A DNA stretch of 64,000 nucleotides, from the NCBI RefSeq assembly GCF_963924245.1, contig NC_086297.1:6470437-6534436 (forward strand), in the 5' to 3' direction. The stretch is from Chroicocephalus ridibundus (taxonomy: Eukaryota > Chordata > Aves > Charadriiformes > Laridae). This document shows, in pieces, positions 62,266 to 64,000 of this stretch. Within the stretch, counting starts at the first letter, position 1. Each line of letters begins with the position of its first letter. The translations under genes and the position numbers were made by a program. The notes beneath the pieces are model-generated. The model was not told where the DNA came from. It saw only the letters and a list, made by a program, of their open reading frames with translations, and did no database searches.

Positions 62266-64000
62266 CTCCCAGTTTAGCAGCACTTAGGAGGCCGTCTTCG
62301 TACTTCCTGGGTGGAAGCCAATACGCACATAGCCACCCAAGCAGAGTCAGAACCGAGCAATGCTACTGAAGGCAAAAAACCTTGCTGTGTCAAGACAAGC
62401 ATGTTTAGAGCATAGATCTGCAACTCATGAGGAAAACCAATGATGCACACATTAGTTAATTTAAACTTTCTCAGAATTGAGTACATAATTTGCAGCGAGC
62501 AATTTCTCTATGAAAACAGCCACTTTTTGCCAGCTAGGAATTTTCCACATTTATTAATTTTTCTGATGCTCGTTCTTTCTCCTGTATTTTATATGTGTGT
62601 GTAAGATCCATATACATATATTCACATACAAATAGAAACGAGCACAAGAAGTAAAGACAAAGAAAATCCAGACTAGATATCCAACATAAGACTGCTTTAT
62701 TGCTCAAAATTTTCCCAAAAAGAAGGAAATGTTTTGAGTGCATTTAACTCTCTTCCACATCAGCTTTTATTTAGTTCAGCTGGAGGTCAATGGGAAGAGT
62801 GCCTTCAGCAACCTGAGAAGGACATTTAGCATTTTACGGGGCTGTAACTTGTAGCTATTTATATAATTCAATTGGGCAAGACCTATAAACTCTGGTGACA
62901 GTAAAAGGGTCTGCTCTTGAAAGATGCTGAGCATGCTTACTGCTAACGAAACCCCGGCCTCATGTTCATGAATGACAGAGCAGGTACTTCTTCCACCACC
63001 TTCATGGTAGTACAGTCTTTTCCCTTCCTCTGTCACCGCTAATACATTAAAATTACAAGCCCAAGGACCTGCCAAACGTACCAGCAAAGTGACCTCTCTA
63101 AATCCTACAGAATTAAACAAGGAACAGTTTTCACCCTGCATTTGGGGAGAAAAAATGAAACAACTTTAACCCTTGAAATTATGTTGAACCTTCTGTAAAC
63201 GCTGGTAGTTGATATGCCTTTGGTATACACCACATGCTTGCTGTGTATGCCTAGAGCTTCTCATTTTTGCCTGATTCCACTCTCAGACCCAACACGTGCT
63301 TGTGTTCCTTATAGGCAGGGAAAGCTCTTCCACATTCAAAAAGCAGAATATGACTTAGGCACCTTTCCCCTGTTTATCTCCCTTGGCTCATAAAATGTAC
63401 ATGGGATGCTATAGGCACAAAAGAAATTCTTCCACTTTATGGTCACATAAGACCTTCATTTTGAAAGAACAGCTCTTAAGCAACAGTACATACAGGAATC
63501 ATATTCCAGCATTCTGCATCCTAAATTAAAAGGAAGGCTTATGGGTAGTTGTCAATCATAAGCATTACTTTTACCCATACACTACAGGCTTCTTTATGGC
63601 CACTGAGCAGAGGAAGGGCTACGAAGGATCCCTTGGCAAACGTCTGGAAATTGAATTTTTGTCCTAATAAAAGTCCACAGATCTGAGAAGCAATTCCGTT
63701 CATTTCAGTCGGGAGCAGTTTCTCTGTCAGGCACCTGTTCTTCCAGAGACAGAGCTTTCATGGAAGCTTTAGCTATGTTGTCAATGATGAAAAATGGCAA
63801 AATAGCTGTTCTGCTTTTACTGTGTTGTATCTACAGTGCTTCTGAACAAGCTGCTGAAAGGGATGTGTCAGGCAGGAACATGGCGATATTCAAATAACTG
63901 CTTTCTTAATAAAATAGGAAAAAAATGTTTTGAGGACACAGCTTATCTAAATTATTATTTTGGTTTAGACAGCCTTGCATTTCACTGTCAATTACATGCA
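62266..64000. other. gene-free AT-rich DNA
   Basis: No supported gene. A 121-codon minus-strand frame at 62776-63141 has no recognisable domain. No mobile element was recognised to the end of the window. Confidence 0.45.

Noticed and set aside
62776..63141. 121-codon minus-strand open frame
   Set aside because: No domain or homologue recognised and no supporting gene structure.
1..64000. CRISPR arrays, operons, tRNA, snRNA and microRNA genes
   Set aside because: The sequence is vertebrate nuclear DNA. I looked for common small-RNA signatures by eye and found none; a covariance-model scan would be needed to exclude them fully.

Overview
The window looks like nuclear DNA of a bird, most likely a neoavian species. 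The best evidence is a 3' fragment of an avian CR1 LINE (2485-2583, minus strand) and a solo LTR (20668-21009, minus strand) whose ends I recognise as an LTR common in neoavian genomes. Older interspersed repeats of the amniote type built around a 'CCATTGACTTCAATGG' phrase are also scattered through it. The DNA is AT-rich and CpG-poor, with few recognisable repeats and no CpG island, which fits a macrochromosomal gene desert or a very long intron. The species and locus cannot be named from the sequence alone.

I found no protein-coding gene, rRNA, tRNA or other RNA gene that I can support. The longest uninterrupted reading frames are only about 120-135 codons, occur on both strands, are not conserved-looking and match no family I know. 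They are what chance gives in 64 kb. No feature here is bacterial or phage-like, so operons, ribosome binding sites and CRISPR do not apply.

Layout. 1-20.6 kb: plain AT-rich DNA with the CR1 fragment, two old repeat fragments, short homopolymers, a three-copy 30-bp tandem repeat near 20 kb and a G-quadruplex/TATA cluster near 17.35 kb. 20.7-21.0 kb: solo LTR. 22.2-22.7 kb: a GC-richer patch with a splice-site pair. 25.2-26.3, 34.4-34.8 and 36.6-37.4 kb: segments rich in homeodomain, T-box, octamer and AP-1-like motifs that read like conserved enhancers. 43-50 kb: microsatellites and an unexplained GC-richer block at 49.0-49.6 kb. 52.5-56.6 kb: a cluster of old repeats, including a decayed LINE reverse-transcriptase remnant and a 19-base C run. 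60.5-62.3 kb: a polypyrimidine tract, a telomere-like 20-bp repeat and a second, unrecognised LTR candidate (61927-62260).

The most useful follow-ups are the possible new LTR family at 61927-62260, the LINE remnant at 55488-55655 and the three enhancer-like blocks. I see no exciting undescribed system, and I would not claim one.
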